Shown here one piece after another: positions 16,557 through 26,233 of a stretch of 64,000 nucleotides of DNA. Under the pieces are notes generated by a model. It saw nothing but the letters and a program-made list of their open reading frames with translations, did no database searches and was not told where the DNA came from. Each line of letters starts with the position of its first letter. Positions within the stretch are counted from its first letter, which is position 1. Source of the stretch: Alphaproteobacteria bacterium. Lineage in GTDB: Bacteria > Pseudomonadota > Alphaproteobacteria > UBA2966. The position numbers were made by a program, and so were the translations under genes. The stretch is from the NCBI GenBank assembly GCA_021296255.1, contig JAGWAU010000025.1, positions 1-64,000 on the forward strand. The letters are read 5' to 3'.

Positions 16557-18131
16557 ATGATCCGTCGCGCCATCCTATCCGTGTCCGACAAATCCGGATT
16601 GGAGGAATTTGGAACCTTCCTCGCCAAGCGCGGCGTCGAGATTCTGTCGACGGGAGGGACCGCGAGGGCACTCCGTGACGCCGGAGTGATCGTCGGGGAC
16701 GTCTCGGATTACACCGGGTTTCCCGAAACGATGGACGGACGTGTGAAGACGCTGCACCCGAAAGTGCACGGGGGCATCCTCGCGCTGCGGGATGCGGCAA
16801 GCCATCGGGACGCCATGGACCGCCATGGAATCGCCGCTATCGACCTGGTCGTGGTCAACCTCTATCCCTTCGAGGAAACCGTCGCCAAGGGCGCGCCCTT
16901 CGAAGAGTGCGTCGAGAACGTAGATATCGGCGGGCCCGCCATGATTCGCTCCGCCGCGAAGAATCACGCCCACGTTACGGTCGTTGTCGATCCGAGCGAC
17001 TATCGGGCCGTCATGGATGACATGGGAGCGAACGGCGGGGCCGTGGGCGAGGATCTTCGGCGACGCCTCGCGGCCAAAGCCTACGCCCGAACGGGCGCCT
17101 ACGACGCCGCGATATCAAGCTGGTTCGCCGGGGAACTTGAAGATCCCTTTCCGGAGCGGCTCGTCCTTTCCGGCAAACGCCGGGACGTTCTTCGCTATGG
17201 CGAGAACCCGCATCAGGAAGCTGCGTTCTATTTTGGCGGCACCCCCCGTCCGGGCATCGCCACGGCGAATCAGATCCAGGGCAAGGCGCTTTCGTTCAAC
17301 AACCTGAACGACACGGATGCGGCCTACGAACTGGTCGCCGAATTCGATCCGGGACATCACGGCCCTGCGGTTGCCATCATCAAGCACGCGAACCCCTGCG
17401 GCGTCGCGCTCGGCGACTCCCTTGTCGACGCGTACAGAAAGGCGCTGGCGTGCGATCCGGTCAGCGCTTTCGGCGGCATCATCGCCCTCAACAGCGCTCT
17501 CGACCGCGAGACGGCGGAAGGGATCTCCGGGATATTCACGGAAGCCATAATCGCGCCGGATGCCGACAATGCTGCGAGAGAAGTCCTGGCCGGGAAGGAG
17601 AATCTGAGGCTCCTGCTAGCCGGATCGCTTCCCGACCCGACCTCGCGAGGAATGACCGTTCGATCTCTTGCAGGAGGATATCTCGTACAAACGCGGGATG
17701 ATCAACTGACCAGCGGCGAGCTCGAGGTGGTTACCAAGAGGAAGCCGAGCAGTTCGGAAACCTCGGACCTGATCTTCGCGTTCACAGTCGCCAAACACGT
17801 CAAATCCAACACGATCGTGTACGCGAAGAACGGCGCCACCGTGGGGATCGGAGCGGGGCAAATGAGTCGGGTGGACTCCGCGCGTCTGGCCGTGCGTAAA
17901 GCCGAAGAGGCGGCGCGCGAAGCCGGACACGCCGAGCCCGCCACCAGGGGATCCGTGGCCGCCTCCGATGCGTTCTTTCCTTTCGCCGACGGGCTGCTGG
18001 CAGCCGCCGAGGCCGGTGTGACCGCCGTGATCCAGCCGGGCGGCTCGATGCGCGACGATGAAGTGATCGCCGCCGCCGACGGGGCTGGAATCGCGATGGT
18101 GTTCGCAGGGCTGCGTCACTTCCGTCACTAG
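16557..18131 (+). CDS. purH: Bifunctional AICAR formyltransferase/IMP cyclohydrolase PurH
   Basis: The 524-residue protein has an N-terminal IMP cyclohydrolase (MGS-like) domain, with [26 protein letters not shown] and [16 protein letters not shown]. The C-terminal AICAR transformylase domain has [35 protein letters not shown] and the closing [10 protein letters not shown] and [14 protein letters not shown]. It catalyses the last two steps of purine synthesis. Start and length are standard. It follows the transferase by about 200 bases with no gene between. Confidence 0.96.
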   Translation: MIRRAILSVSDKSGLEEFGTFLAKRGVEILSTGGTARALRDAGVIVGDVSDYTGFPETMDGRVKTLHPKVHGGILALRDAASHRDAMDRHGIAAIDLVVVNLYPFEETVAKGAPFEECVENVDIGGPAMIRSAAKNHAHVTVVVDPSDYRAVMDDMGANGGAVGEDLRRRLAAKAYARTGAYDAAISSWFAGELEDPFPERLVLSGKRRDVLRYGENPHQEAAFYFGGTPRPGIATANQIQGKALSFNNLNDTDAAYELVAEFDPGHHGPAVAIIKHANPCGVALGDSLVDAYRKALACDPVSAFGGIIALNSALDRETAEGISGIFTEAIIAPDADNAAREVLAGKENLRLLLAGSLPDPTSRGMTVRSLAGGYLVQTRDDQLTSGELEVVTKRKPSSSETSDLIFAFTVAKHVKSNTIVYAKNGATVGIGAGQMSRVDSARLAVRKAEEAAREAGHAEPATRGSVAASDAFFPFADGLLAAAEAGVTAVIQPGGSMRDDEVIAAADGAGIAMVFAGLRHFRH

Positions 18132-18287
18132 CTGGAACCGCTCTCAGCCTCTTTCGTCGCACGCGTCGCTGCTTTCTGGCCTGCCGTAGCCGGGTTCCGC
18201 CGTGCCTGTGCGAGTTCGTGGCTCGCCCGCATCGGCACCCAGTGCGGCCGAGCCCCGGCCGATGCCTTTCAGCGCTCGGAAACCGCG

Positions 18288-19640
18288 TCAACTCCAGGGG
18301 AAGGGACTGTTGGATACGGGAAGCTGCCGTCCCTCGGCATACCGCGACATGCGGAAGGGTTCCAGCAGATCACTGGGGGTGCCGAGCAGTTCACCCGCCA
18401 CCAGGGCCCCGACGCCGATCATCTTGAAACCGTGATTCGAATCGGCGATGACATAGACATTGTCGTGGAAGCGGTCGAAGACAGGAAAGCTGTCGGGCGT
18501 GAAGCAGCCGATGCCCCCCGACGGCTCGTTTTTATACTTCGAGATCTGCCCCGAGAAGCGGGACTGGCAGAAGGCCAGCGCCGAGCACCACATGTGGGTG
18601 AAATCATCGCCGACCACGAAATCCGGGGACTCGGGACCGTAGGGGTCGACGGCGACGTCCCCCGCGTCCGCCTCGACCCTGTAAGGCATGGCCCCGCCTT
18701 GGATGCCGCCGAAATTGAGATCCGGCTTGTAGTAGATGCCCCACATCTCTTCGGTGATCAGGGAGCCGTCGACGTCCGAGACGAGGGGCGCGTCCGTGTC
18801 CACGTGAATCACCGGCGGGGCGCCGCCGTCGTTGGTCTTCTGGAGGCCGGGGTCGACGCCGAGAGTCCCTTCCTGGAGGCTCCAGTAGACCCACATGGGC
18901 ACGTCCTCGTGGACCACGCCGTCGGACCCCCTGACGGGAATGGCAGCCGGCAGCTCGAGCATGTCCCAGATGGTCTTGACCCAGGGCCCGGCCGCGACGA
19001 TGACCTGTTCGGCTTGGATCACGCCGCGGTCGGTCTCGACTGCCGCCGCCGCGCCGCCGTCCACCCGGAAGCCCGTGACCGTGACGCCGGAGAGAATCCG
19101 CGCGCCGACGGCCTCGGCCTTGCCGGCGAGACCGTGGATGGAGGCCGCGTTGTTGGCATAGCCGCCCTTCTTCTCGTGCAGCACCGAGGTGATGCCTTCC
19201 GCCTGCCAGTCGCTGAACAAGTCCTTCATGTACCTGTCGCTGTGCGCGGCGCCCTCGATGAAGGTCGACTCGTATCCGATCGCCGCCTGCTCCTGCGCGA
19301 TCGTGGCGACGTCCTCGAACATGCCTTCCGGGCTGATCTGCATGTAGCCCACAGGGTGATAGCTGAATGCTTCGGGGTCGCTCTCCCAGACGGCGACACT
19401 GTGGGCCATCAGCTCCCGCATGGCCGACTGGGCGTAGTTGTTGCGCACGACGCCGCAGGCGATGCCGCTCGCGCCGGCCGCGATGCCGGTCTTGTCGAGA
19501 ACGAGAATGTCGACCGCCGAGCCGTCGTTGCGCGGCGTCTGGCCGCGCGCGGCGAGGGCCTCGCCCAGATGCCAGGCGGTACTCAGGCCGTGGATGCCGG
19601 CACCGATGATCAGGTAGGTGGCTTGGGTGGGAATTGTCAT
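18288..19640 (-). CDS. FAD-dependent oxidoreductase of the DAO / sarcosine oxidase beta type
   Basis: The 450-residue flavoprotein has the dinucleotide loop YLIIGAGIHGLSTAWHLGEA at its N-terminus. GIAAGASGIACGVVRNNY follows and recalls the GxGxSGRN..x(I/V)RxNY stretch of heterotetrameric sarcosine oxidase beta and N-methylglutamate dehydrogenase A. AEQVIVAAGPW and the C-terminal FAD-binding VIADSNHGFKMIGVGALVAGELL are also typical of the DAO fold. Such enzymes oxidise N-methyl amino acids or other secondary or primary amino acids. No SoxA, SoxG or SoxD-type partner gene is adjacent. It ends a gntR-amidase-oxidoreductase operon (gap to the amidase 6 bases) divergent from the first glutamate-synthase-like cluster. 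A methylated glutamate derivative as substrate is inference. Confidence 0.82.
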   Translation of the reverse strand: MTIPTQATYLIIGAGIHGLSTAWHLGEALAARGQTPRNDGSAVDILVLDKTGIAAGASGIACGVVRNNYAQSAMRELMAHSVAVWESDPEAFSYHPVGYMQISPEGMFEDVATIAQEQAAIGYESTFIEGAAHSDRYMKDLFSDWQAEGITSVLHEKKGGYANNAASIHGLAGKAEAVGARILSGVTVTGFRVDGGAAAAVETDRGVIQAEQVIVAAGPWVKTIWDMLELPAAIPVRGSDGVVHEDVPMWVYWSLQEGTLGVDPGLQKTNDGGAPPVIHVDTDAPLVSDVDGSLITEEMWGIYYKPDLNFGGIQGGAMPYRVEADAGDVAVDPYGPESPDFVVGDDFTHMWCSALAFCQSRFSGQISKYKNEPSGGIGCFTPDSFPVFDRFHDNVYVIADSNHGFKMIGVGALVAGELLGTPSDLLEPFRMSRYAEGRQLPVSNSPFPWS

Positions 19641-19646
19641 GGGGCT

Positions 19647-20507
19647 CTACTCTCCTGCGGCCAGTTTGATCCCCGGAACGTCCGGGTCCGGCACCGAGAA
19701 TTCGCGGTCGTGAGTCAACGCCGGAATCATGCGCCGCACCTCCGCGACCTTGGCGGGGTCGATGTCGGAGACGATCACACCGGGTTCCTCGCCGCCTTCC
19801 GCGAGGATGCAGCCCCAGGGATCGATGATGAGCGAGTGGCCATAGCTCTCGGCCTCGCCGTGGGTTCCGCACTGACAGGCTGCCAGCACATAGGACCCGG
19901 TCTCGATGGCGCGGGCCCGCAGCAGCACGTGCCAGTGGGCTTGACCGGTGGTCTTGGTGAAGGCCGCGGGCACGACAACGAACTCGGCGCCGGCATGGGC
20001 GAGTGCCCGGTAAAGCTGTGCGAACCTGAGATCATAGCAGACGCTGAGCCCGAGCCTGCCCCACGGCGTCTCGGTGACGACCGCGGAGGCACCGGGCTCC
20101 ACGCTCCTGGATTCGCGATAGCTCTGGCCACCCGCCAGGTCGACGTCAGAAAGGTGGATCTTGTCGTAGAAGGCGACGATGCCTCCCCGGTCGTCGATCA
20201 TGTAAGCGCGATTGCGGATCTTGCCGGTGGGAGAGCGGATCGCGAGCGATCCCATCTGGATCCAGACCCCGAGCTCGTCGGCCATCCCCCGGAACAAGGA
20301 AAGACCGGGGTGTTCTTCTTCCGCGCGATCACCGACGTCGAAGGCGCCATCGCGGAAATCGAGGCAGGAGAAGAATTCCGGCAGGCAGATCAGGGAGGCG
20401 CCTTGGCCCGCCGCGTGCCGCACCAGGGACTCCGCCTCTGCGAGGTTGGCGGCCATGTCGGGGCCGGCGCAGTTCTGCACGCAAGCCGCTTTGAAAGACT
20501 CTCTCAT
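19647..20507 (-). CDS. Nitrilase-superfamily carbon-nitrogen hydrolase (NIT/omega-amidase-like)
   Basis: The 286-residue protein has the Glu-Lys-Cys triad of the nitrilase superfamily: Glu in ICLPEFFSCLDF, Lys in FYDKIHLSDVDLAGG, and Cys in GLSVCYDLRFAQLYRAL. The C-terminal ARAIETGSYVLAACQCGTHG is also typical. The combination resembles the Nit1/Nit2 group, which contains omega-amidases and deaminated-glutathione amidases. The ATG at 20507 is chosen because upstream codons are antisense-like and Arg-rich. It lies 28 bases after the GntR regulator and 6 before the FAD oxidoreductase. In this context hydrolysis of a glutaramate-like amide is plausible but not shown. Confidence 0.85.
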   Translation of the reverse strand: MRESFKAACVQNCAGPDMAANLAEAESLVRHAAGQGASLICLPEFFSCLDFRDGAFDVGDRAEEEHPGLSLFRGMADELGVWIQMGSLAIRSPTGKIRNRAYMIDDRGGIVAFYDKIHLSDVDLAGGQSYRESRSVEPGASAVVTETPWGRLGLSVCYDLRFAQLYRALAHAGAEFVVVPAAFTKTTGQAHWHVLLRARAIETGSYVLAACQCGTHGEAESYGHSLIIDPWGCILAEGGEEPGVIVSDIDPAKVAEVRRMIPALTHDREFSVPDPDVPGIKLAAGE

Positions 20508-20535
20508 CGCCTCTTCACCCCGACCGGCACGTCGC

Positions 20536-21255
20536 CTACGCCTTGGTGGCGCGGACAAGCGCGTCGCGAGCCTTCTGCAGATGCCCCTGCATGGCGCCGG
20601 CCGCCGCCTCCGCATCGCGCCGGACGATCGCCTCAAAGATGGCGCGGTGCTGCCGATTGTAGCCGGCGATTTCCGGCGGTGTGAGGGTCAGCCGTTTCAT
20701 GGTCTCCCACTGATTGTGGCGCCGCACTTCGTTCACGCGTTCGTACATCCAGATCATCAGGGAATTCTGCGTACAGTTGGCGAGTCCCCGATGGAACTCC
20801 TCGTCCGCAGCGGAAAATGCCCGATAGTCCTCGTCAATGTTCTCCACCGCCTCCATCGTCAGCTGAAGCTGGTCGAGGTCGTGGCCAGTGGCATTGAGGA
20901 CCGCGAGACGCACCATCTGGGGTTCGAGCGCAAATCGCGTATCCACGAGCTCCAGAGGGCTGGTCGACTGGATGATGGTCTGGGTCTGATCGGCCGCGGA
21001 ATAGGTGACGTAGGTGCCGCTGCCCATGCGGCGTTCGACCAGCCCTGCGTCCTCCAGGCGATGCAGGGCTTTGCGTACCGTCCCCCGGGCTACCCCGAAC
21101 TGTCTGGCAAGCTCTCGTTCCGGAGGAAGCCGGTCATCCTGCATCAGTCCCATGGATACGATCCGGGAGCGCAGCGATGCAACGATGTCGCTCGAGTTCG
21201 GTTGTCTGGCCTCGCGCTCCGAACCCGCCACCCATCCTGGCGTTGCGTCACTCAT
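20536..21255 (-). CDS. GntR-family transcriptional regulator (FadR/FCD subgroup)
   Basis: The 239-residue protein has an N-terminal winged helix with RLPPERELARQFGVARGTVRKALHRLEDAGLVERRMGSGTYV (about residues 42-84). A C-terminal all-helical FCD ligand domain follows, where FHRGLANCTQNSLM and NRQHRAIFEAIVRRD carry the usual metal/ligand His positions. It is the first gene of the minus-strand operon and faces the glutamine-synthetase-like gene across 274 bases. It probably controls both directions in response to a small acid. A candidate operator lies just upstream. Confidence 0.9.
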   Translation of the reverse strand: MSDATPGWVAGSEREARQPNSSDIVASLRSRIVSMGLMQDDRLPPERELARQFGVARGTVRKALHRLEDAGLVERRMGSGTYVTYSAADQTQTIIQSTSPLELVDTRFALEPQMVRLAVLNATGHDLDQLQLTMEAVENIDEDYRAFSAADEEFHRGLANCTQNSLMIWMYERVNEVRRHNQWETMKRLTLTPPEIAGYNRQHRAIFEAIVRRDAEAAAGAMQGHLQKARDALVRATKA

Positions 21256-21267
21256 GATCCCGGCTCA

Positions 21268-21283
21268 TGGATCGATTGGTCCA
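21268..21283. promoter_or_regulatory. Candidate operator of the GntR regulator
   Basis: TGGATCGATTGGTCCA is an imperfect palindrome (12 of 16 positions symmetric) centred about 20 bases upstream of the gntR start. GntR/FCD proteins commonly bind TGGTNNNACCA-like palindromes in such positions. Further into the gap, CAATGTTGAT (21358-21367) and CAATGTTGGT (21376-21385) form a direct repeat 18 bases apart that could be an activator site for the plus-strand operon. Assignment is by position only. Confidence 0.35.
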
Positions 21284-21529
21284 TAATTGGATCTCTAAAG
21301 ATGCGGCCACCACGCATTCAAAGGAATTCTGCACCAGAACGGGTCCAAAATACAAGCCAATGTTGATCTTAGGTACAATGTTGGTTAACCTGAACTATAC
21401 AGATGGATGCACATTCGCTACGGTTTCTGAAATTGGCCTGACCGCAAAATCCGAAAAAGATCAACAGGTCTCACGGGCGGACAGACGCCGGTGAACACGG
21501 ACGGCAAGGGACATTACGGGAGGTAGCAG

Positions 21530-23011
21530 ATGTCCGAGACGGATCTTGAGAAATACGTCAATGCGGAGGGCCGCTCTGACCTGGTCAGGCAGGTTCGCGA
21601 AAAGATCGATGAACTGGATATTCGATATATCTACTACCAGTTCATTTCGGTCACGGGACGCATCGTCGGCAAGGGCATCCCGGCGGATCATTGGGAGACC
21701 ATCGCGGAACGCGGGTTCCAACTGGTCTACGGCGCCACGGCCAACCTCTACACGGACCGACACGCCAATTACATCGGCTACGGCCCGGAGGCGTCGGAGC
21801 TGGTCGGCATTCCCGATCCGGAGACCTTCGCCCAGTTGCCCTGGGACAAGCGCGTCGGCCGCGTCTTCTGCACCTGTTTCCGGAACCGCGAGGAGCTCGA
21901 GAATCCCGGGGGATTCCTGACCTCGGACTGCCGCGGCAACCTGCGCCGCATCCACGACGAATTCAAGGACAAGCACGACGGCCTGCACCTGCGGCACGGC
22001 ACCGAGCCGGAGATGATGTGGCTGAAGAAGGGCGAGGACGGGCTTCCGGACGGCGGCGTTTCGAAGCCCAACTGCTACCACCTGGACCAGTTCGAGATCT
22101 TGCGTCCGGTATTCCTCAAGGTCGTCGAATACGCCCAGGCCATGGGCCTCGACATGATCCAGGGAGACCATGAGGACGCTCCCGGTCAGCTCGAGCTCAA
22201 CTTCAACTTCGACGACGCGCTGCGCACCTGCGACCGGTTGACCACCTACCGTCAGATCTGCGCCGCCGTGGCCCGCGAGTTCGACATCATCGCCTGCTTC
22301 ATGTCGAAGCCGTTCATGGGCGTCTCGGCCTCGGGCTGCCACCACAACATTTCGCTGTGGCGCGGCGGCGCCGAACAGCTCGTCAACACCGCGCACGCCG
22401 AATCCAGGCCCGGGGCCGACGGCGTCTACGCGTACTTGAAGGGCGGCGAGAACACGTTCCTGCCCGACCCCGCCATCGACGAGCGCAAGCCGGGACCGAC
22501 CGGCCTGCAATGCATCGGCGGTGTGATGGAGCACGTCGGCGCCCTGACGGCGCTCGGTTCGTCGACGGTCAATTCCTACCGCCGGCTGTGGGACACCGGG
22601 TTCTGGGCGCCGGTCTTCGCCGATTGGGGCTATCAGAACCGCACCTGCGCCCTGCGCATCTCGGCGCCGGGGCGCTTCGAGTACCGCTCCGTCGACTCGA
22701 TGGTGAACCCCTACTTGATGGCGGCGGGTCTGTTGAAGGCGTTCGATGACGGGATGGCGCGCGGTCTCGATCCGGGCGAGCCCGAGGAACGCAACATCTA
22801 CGAGGCCATGGAAGCCGGAAAGCTGGTCAAGAAACTTCCCATGTCCTTGGGTGAAGCCCTGGAGCGCCTCGACGACGACGAGGTCATCAAATCCGCCTTA
22901 CCCGACGAGATGTACCGGGTGTTCACTCACTACAAAGGCGACGAATGGGCCAAATTCAACGCCACGGTCACCAACTGGGATCTCGAATCCTATTGGGACT
23001 GCCTGCCATAA
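21530..23011 (+). CDS. Glutamine-synthetase-like ligase, first cluster
   Basis: The 493-residue enzyme belongs to the glutamine synthetase superfamily. The metal/glutamate motif reads GDHEDAPGQLELNFNF (canonical NHEVGPGQ.E) and the ATP-binding segment KPFMGVSASGCHHNISLW. The R-E closing segment reads RISAPGRFEYRSVDSMVNPY. The beta-grasp N-terminal domain is compact. It differs from GlnA in lacking the adenylylation Tyr region and is nearer to gamma-glutamylmethylamide/gamma-glutamyl-amine type ligases. It heads an operon with three glutamate-synthase-like subunits and amtB. The start at 21530 follows ACGGGAGGTAGCAG. Whether it uses ammonium or an amine cannot be decided by eye. Confidence 0.82.
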   Translation: MSETDLEKYVNAEGRSDLVRQVREKIDELDIRYIYYQFISVTGRIVGKGIPADHWETIAERGFQLVYGATANLYTDRHANYIGYGPEASELVGIPDPETFAQLPWDKRVGRVFCTCFRNREELENPGGFLTSDCRGNLRRIHDEFKDKHDGLHLRHGTEPEMMWLKKGEDGLPDGGVSKPNCYHLDQFEILRPVFLKVVEYAQAMGLDMIQGDHEDAPGQLELNFNFDDALRTCDRLTTYRQICAAVAREFDIIACFMSKPFMGVSASGCHHNISLWRGGAEQLVNTAHAESRPGADGVYAYLKGGENTFLPDPAIDERKPGPTGLQCIGGVMEHVGALTALGSSTVNSYRRLWDTGFWAPVFADWGYQNRTCALRISAPGRFEYRSVDSMVNPYLMAAGLLKAFDDGMARGLDPGEPEERNIYEAMEAGKLVKKLPMSLGEALERLDDDEVIKSALPDEMYRVFTHYKGDEWAKFNATVTNWDLESYWDCLP

Positions 23012-23050
23012 CGAACAAGCGGTACTGAACGGCCGGAGGAGACAAGATCC

Positions 23051-23986
23051 ATGTGCGGCATAGCTGGTCTCATTCATCGCGGCACGACCGCAGACATCGG
23101 CACCGAAGTGACGAACATGCTGCAGTCGTTGAAGCATCGCGGTCCCGATTCCACGGGCTTTGCGATTTACGGCCAACCGGTCGCCGACGAATACGTCATG
23201 CGCTTCAAGGTCGCCGAACAGGAGGACATGGCGACCGGATTCCGGATCCACGACGAGATCAAGGAGCGGCGGGCGATCGTGGATTCCCGTTTCGATGAAA
23301 AGGGTGCGGTCATGCTGTCGCAGGAGGATGCCACGGAGTACGCCTACCGCTACCGCTTCACGTTCGACGGCGATCTCGAACAGCTGGCCCGTTACATCGA
23401 GGATGTGGAAGGGGCGGAGATCCTCTCCCTTGGCAGTGGCCTGGAATTGATCAAGGATCTCGGCGACGCAACGACCGTGTCCGGCCAATACGGACTAAAC
23501 GGCTTTCAGGGCACGCACGCGATCGGGCATACGCGCATGGCGACGGAGTCGGACGTCGATATCCGCTCGGCCCACCCCTACTGGGCGTATCCGTATAACG
23601 ACATCTCCGTGGTCCATAACGGCCAGATCACCAACTACTGGCTCATGCGCCGCGAGATGGAGCGGCGCGGACACCGCTTCATGTCCAACTGCGATTCCGA
23701 ATTGCTGGCGGTCTACACCGCGGACAAACTGAACAACGGATACACCCTGGAGGAATCGCTCGCCCAATCGATCGAGGAAATCGACGGCGTGTTCACCTAC
23801 GTCGTCGCCACGGCCGACTGTCTGGGGATGGCCAAGGATACCATGGCGGCCAAGCCCATGGTGCTCTATGAGAGCGAGGACACGGTGGCGCTCGCTTCTG
23901 AGGAAGTCGCTATCCGCGCACTCATCCCGGAGGAGATCGAGACCTACGACCCGTATGACGAGGAGGTGCGGGTATGGCAGGCCTAA
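23051..23986 (+). CDS. Class II glutamine amidotransferase subunit (MgsA/GlxB-like)
   Basis: The 311-residue Ntn-type amidotransferase begins MCGIAGLIHRG, so Cys2 becomes the N-terminal nucleophile. It keeps KHRGPDSTGFAIYG, HTRMATESDVDIRSAHPY and VHNGQITNYW for glutamine binding, and CDSELLAVY. It corresponds to the amidotransferase domain of glutamate synthase as a separate subunit, as in MgsA of N-methylglutamate synthase and rhizobial GlxB. It ends in a segment that overlaps the next gene by 13 bases, with AGGAGGTGCGGGT as ribosome binding site inside it. A second paralogue lies at 30797. Confidence 0.88.
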   Translation: MCGIAGLIHRGTTADIGTEVTNMLQSLKHRGPDSTGFAIYGQPVADEYVMRFKVAEQEDMATGFRIHDEIKERRAIVDSRFDEKGAVMLSQEDATEYAYRYRFTFDGDLEQLARYIEDVEGAEILSLGSGLELIKDLGDATTVSGQYGLNGFQGTHAIGHTRMATESDVDIRSAHPYWAYPYNDISVVHNGQITNYWLMRREMERRGHRFMSNCDSELLAVYTADKLNNGYTLEESLAQSIEEIDGVFTYVVATADCLGMAKDTMAAKPMVLYESEDTVALASEEVAIRALIPEEIETYDPYDEEVRVWQA

Positions 23987-24822
23987 GCGATCAGGACAAC
24001 GAGTCCTACGAGATGGGGATGCACACCGAGCAGCTCGCCGGACGCACTCAAGAGATCTTCTTCTCGCCCCGGGAGGGGGAGAACTTCGTCCACCCGGACT
24101 CCTTCGACGTCGACTTCGACAAACGCGCCGAGTTCGACGCCGCCGGGTTGGAGATCGCCGAAATCAACCTCAAAATCCGCGAGCTCATGGAGTCCGGACA
24201 CGGTACCATCGTGGTTAGGAACCCGGGCGCGCGGCACTCCATCGGCGTCGGCATTCTCAACCGTCTCAACCTGATCATCGATGGCAGTCTGGGATACTTC
24301 GGCGTCGGCCTCATCGATGGACCCAACGTGCGTATCAGCGGTCGCGTCGGCTGGTCCTGCGCCGAGAACATGATGGCTGGGACCGTGGTGGTCGAAAAGA
24401 ACGGGGGCTCGACCTTCGGTGCCGCGCTGCGGGGCGGGGACCTCGTCTGCCGCGGCGCCGTGGGCTCGCGTACCGGCATAGACATGAAGGGAGGCACCAT
24501 CATCGTCGGTGGCGACACGGGCGCGTACTCCGGATTCATGATGCAAAGGGGCCGCATGGTGGTTTGCGGCAACGCCGGCAAGAACCTGGGCGACTCCATG
24601 TATGACGGCACCATCTTCGTGGGTGGCGAGATCCGGAGCCTCGGCGTCGATGCGGTTCCGGGCGAAATGACGGACCTGGATCGGGCTTGGCTCGAACGAA
24701 AGCTCGCCATGTACGAACTGCTGCCATCGCGGGGGGTCGGCCACTTCCAGAAGATCGTCGCCGGCAAGCAGCTATGGAACTATGACAATCTCGAACCCAC
24801 CGAAAAGAAGATCGTCCTCTGA
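23974..24822 (+). CDS. GXGXG-domain glutamate synthase-like subunit (MgsB/GlxC-like)
   Basis: The 282-residue protein corresponds to the C-terminal right-handed beta-helix (GXGXG) domain of glutamate synthase. The repeating GXXXGXG pattern is seen in GVGLIDGPNVRISGRVGWS, GGDLVCRGAVGSRTGIDM, GGTIIVGGDTGAYSGFMMQ and GRMVVCGNAGKNLGDSMYDG. In the family this domain is structural and links the ammonia tunnel to the FMN domain. It is a free subunit here, while the second cluster has it fused to the FMN domain. It overlaps the amidotransferase gene and is 13 bases before the FMN subunit. Confidence 0.88.
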   Translation: MAGLSDQDNESYEMGMHTEQLAGRTQEIFFSPREGENFVHPDSFDVDFDKRAEFDAAGLEIAEINLKIRELMESGHGTIVVRNPGARHSIGVGILNRLNLIIDGSLGYFGVGLIDGPNVRISGRVGWSCAENMMAGTVVVEKNGGSTFGAALRGGDLVCRGAVGSRTGIDMKGGTIIVGGDTGAYSGFMMQRGRMVVCGNAGKNLGDSMYDGTIFVGGEIRSLGVDAVPGEMTDLDRAWLERKLAMYELLPSRGVGHFQKIVAGKQLWNYDNLEPTEKKIVL

Positions 24823-24835
24823 GAGGGAACGAACG

Positions 24836-26218
24836 ATGTCAGATTCACAATCCCTCGCCCCCATGCCGAATGGTGGTTCACGGAAACCGTCCCGCAGCAA
24901 AGACGTGCTGGGGCGCAGTCAGATCTACACGCGCGAGGTCATCGACGACATCCATATCAAGGCGGAGCTTGGACGCTACCGGATGCGCGGGTTCTCCTTG
25001 TTTAAGAAAATTCCGCACTGGGACGATCTGACGTTCCTTCCGGGCACGCTGACGCGCTTCGTCATCGAGGGTTACCGCGAGAAGTGCCTGACCGAGACGG
25101 TCATCGGCCCGCGGGCGAAAAAGCCGATCGTGCTCGACATTCCCGTCTACATCACGGGCATGAGCTTCGGCGCGCTTTCCTACGAGGCCAAGACCGCGCT
25201 GGCCCGCGGGGCGACGATGGCGGGTACGGCGACGTGCTCGGGCGAGGGCGGCATGATCCCCGATGAGCGCCGCTATTCGACCAAATGGTTCTACCAGTGC
25301 ATTCAGTCGCGCTATGGCTTCAACCCGCACCACCTGAGGTTGGCGGACGGCTGCGAGTTCTTTATCGGCCAGGGCTGCAAGGTCGGGCTCGGGGGCCACC
25401 TGATGGGCCAGAAGGTCACCGACCAGGTGGCGGAGATGCGCTCGCTCCCCGCGGGTATCGACCAGCGCTCGCCTGCCCGCCATCCCGACTGGCTGGGGCC
25501 CGACGACTTGGCGCTGAAGATCCAGGAGGTCCGGGAAGCCACCGACGGCCAGATTCCCATCCAACTCAAGCTCGGCGCGGCGCGCGTCTACGACGACGTG
25601 CGCATGGCGGTCAAAACCGACCCCGACAGCATCTACATCGACGGTATGGAGGGGAGCACCGGCGCCGGGCCGCACCTGGCGACGGAAGACACCGGTGTGC
25701 CGGGCATGGCCGCGATCCGCCAGGCGCGTCGGGCGATCGACGATCTCGGCAAGCGCGGCGAGATCACCCTGATCTATGCCGGCGGTATCCGTAATGGCGG
25801 CGATATCGCCAAGGCGCTGGCGCTCGGGGCCGACGCCGTAGCCATCGGTCATTCGGCGATGATGGCCCTCAACTGCAACAAGGACATTCCGGAAGCGGAC
25901 TTCGAGTCCGAGATCGGGGTCGAGGCAGGGTACTGCTATCACTGCCATACGGGCCGCTGTCCGGTCGGGGTGGCGACCCAGGACCCCGTCCTGCGTCGGC
26001 GTCTCGATCCCGACGCGGCAGCGGAGCGCGTCTACAACTTTCTTCACACGCTCGCCATCGAGTGCCAGATGATGGCGCGGGCTTGCGGCAAGACCAATGT
26101 CCACAGCCTGGAGCCCGAAGATCTGGCGGCGCTGACCATGGAGGCCTCCGCCATGGCCGGTGTGCCGCTGGCGGGGACCGAGTACACGGTAGGCGTGGAC
26201 GATTATCACCACCTTTAG
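24836..26218 (+). CDS. FMN/Fe-S glutamate synthase-like subunit (MgsC/GlxD-like)
   Basis: The 460-residue protein is the FMN-binding TIM barrel of glutamate synthase as a separate subunit. Seen in order are ITGMSFGALSYEAKTALARG (residues 107-125), the GEGGM loop at 136, IQLKLGAARVYDD near 243, DGMEGSTGAGP near 269 and the flavin phosphate loop AGGIRNGGDIAKALALGADA at 315. The Fe-S site reads C367-x2-C370-x4-C375 in YCYHCHTGRCPVGVATQDP. The start at 24836 follows GAGAGGGAAC. With the two preceding genes it would form a glutamate- or N-methylglutamate-forming synthase; no reductase (GltD) subunit is in this operon. Confidence 0.88.
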   Translation: MSDSQSLAPMPNGGSRKPSRSKDVLGRSQIYTREVIDDIHIKAELGRYRMRGFSLFKKIPHWDDLTFLPGTLTRFVIEGYREKCLTETVIGPRAKKPIVLDIPVYITGMSFGALSYEAKTALARGATMAGTATCSGEGGMIPDERRYSTKWFYQCIQSRYGFNPHHLRLADGCEFFIGQGCKVGLGGHLMGQKVTDQVAEMRSLPAGIDQRSPARHPDWLGPDDLALKIQEVREATDGQIPIQLKLGAARVYDDVRMAVKTDPDSIYIDGMEGSTGAGPHLATEDTGVPGMAAIRQARRAIDDLGKRGEITLIYAGGIRNGGDIAKALALGADAVAIGHSAMMALNCNKDIPEADFESEIGVEAGYCYHCHTGRCPVGVATQDPVLRRRLDPDAAAERVYNFLHTLAIECQMMARACGKTNVHSLEPEDLAALTMEASAMAGVPLAGTEYTVGVDDYHHL

Positions 26219-26233
26219 GGAGGGTACGGATCA

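Noticed and set aside
18432-20684. A 750-codon open frame on the plus strand
   Set aside because: It is antisense to the FAD oxidoreductase, amidase and part of gntR, all of which have clear motifs. The frame is open only because of GC-rich codon use and has no recognisable domain.
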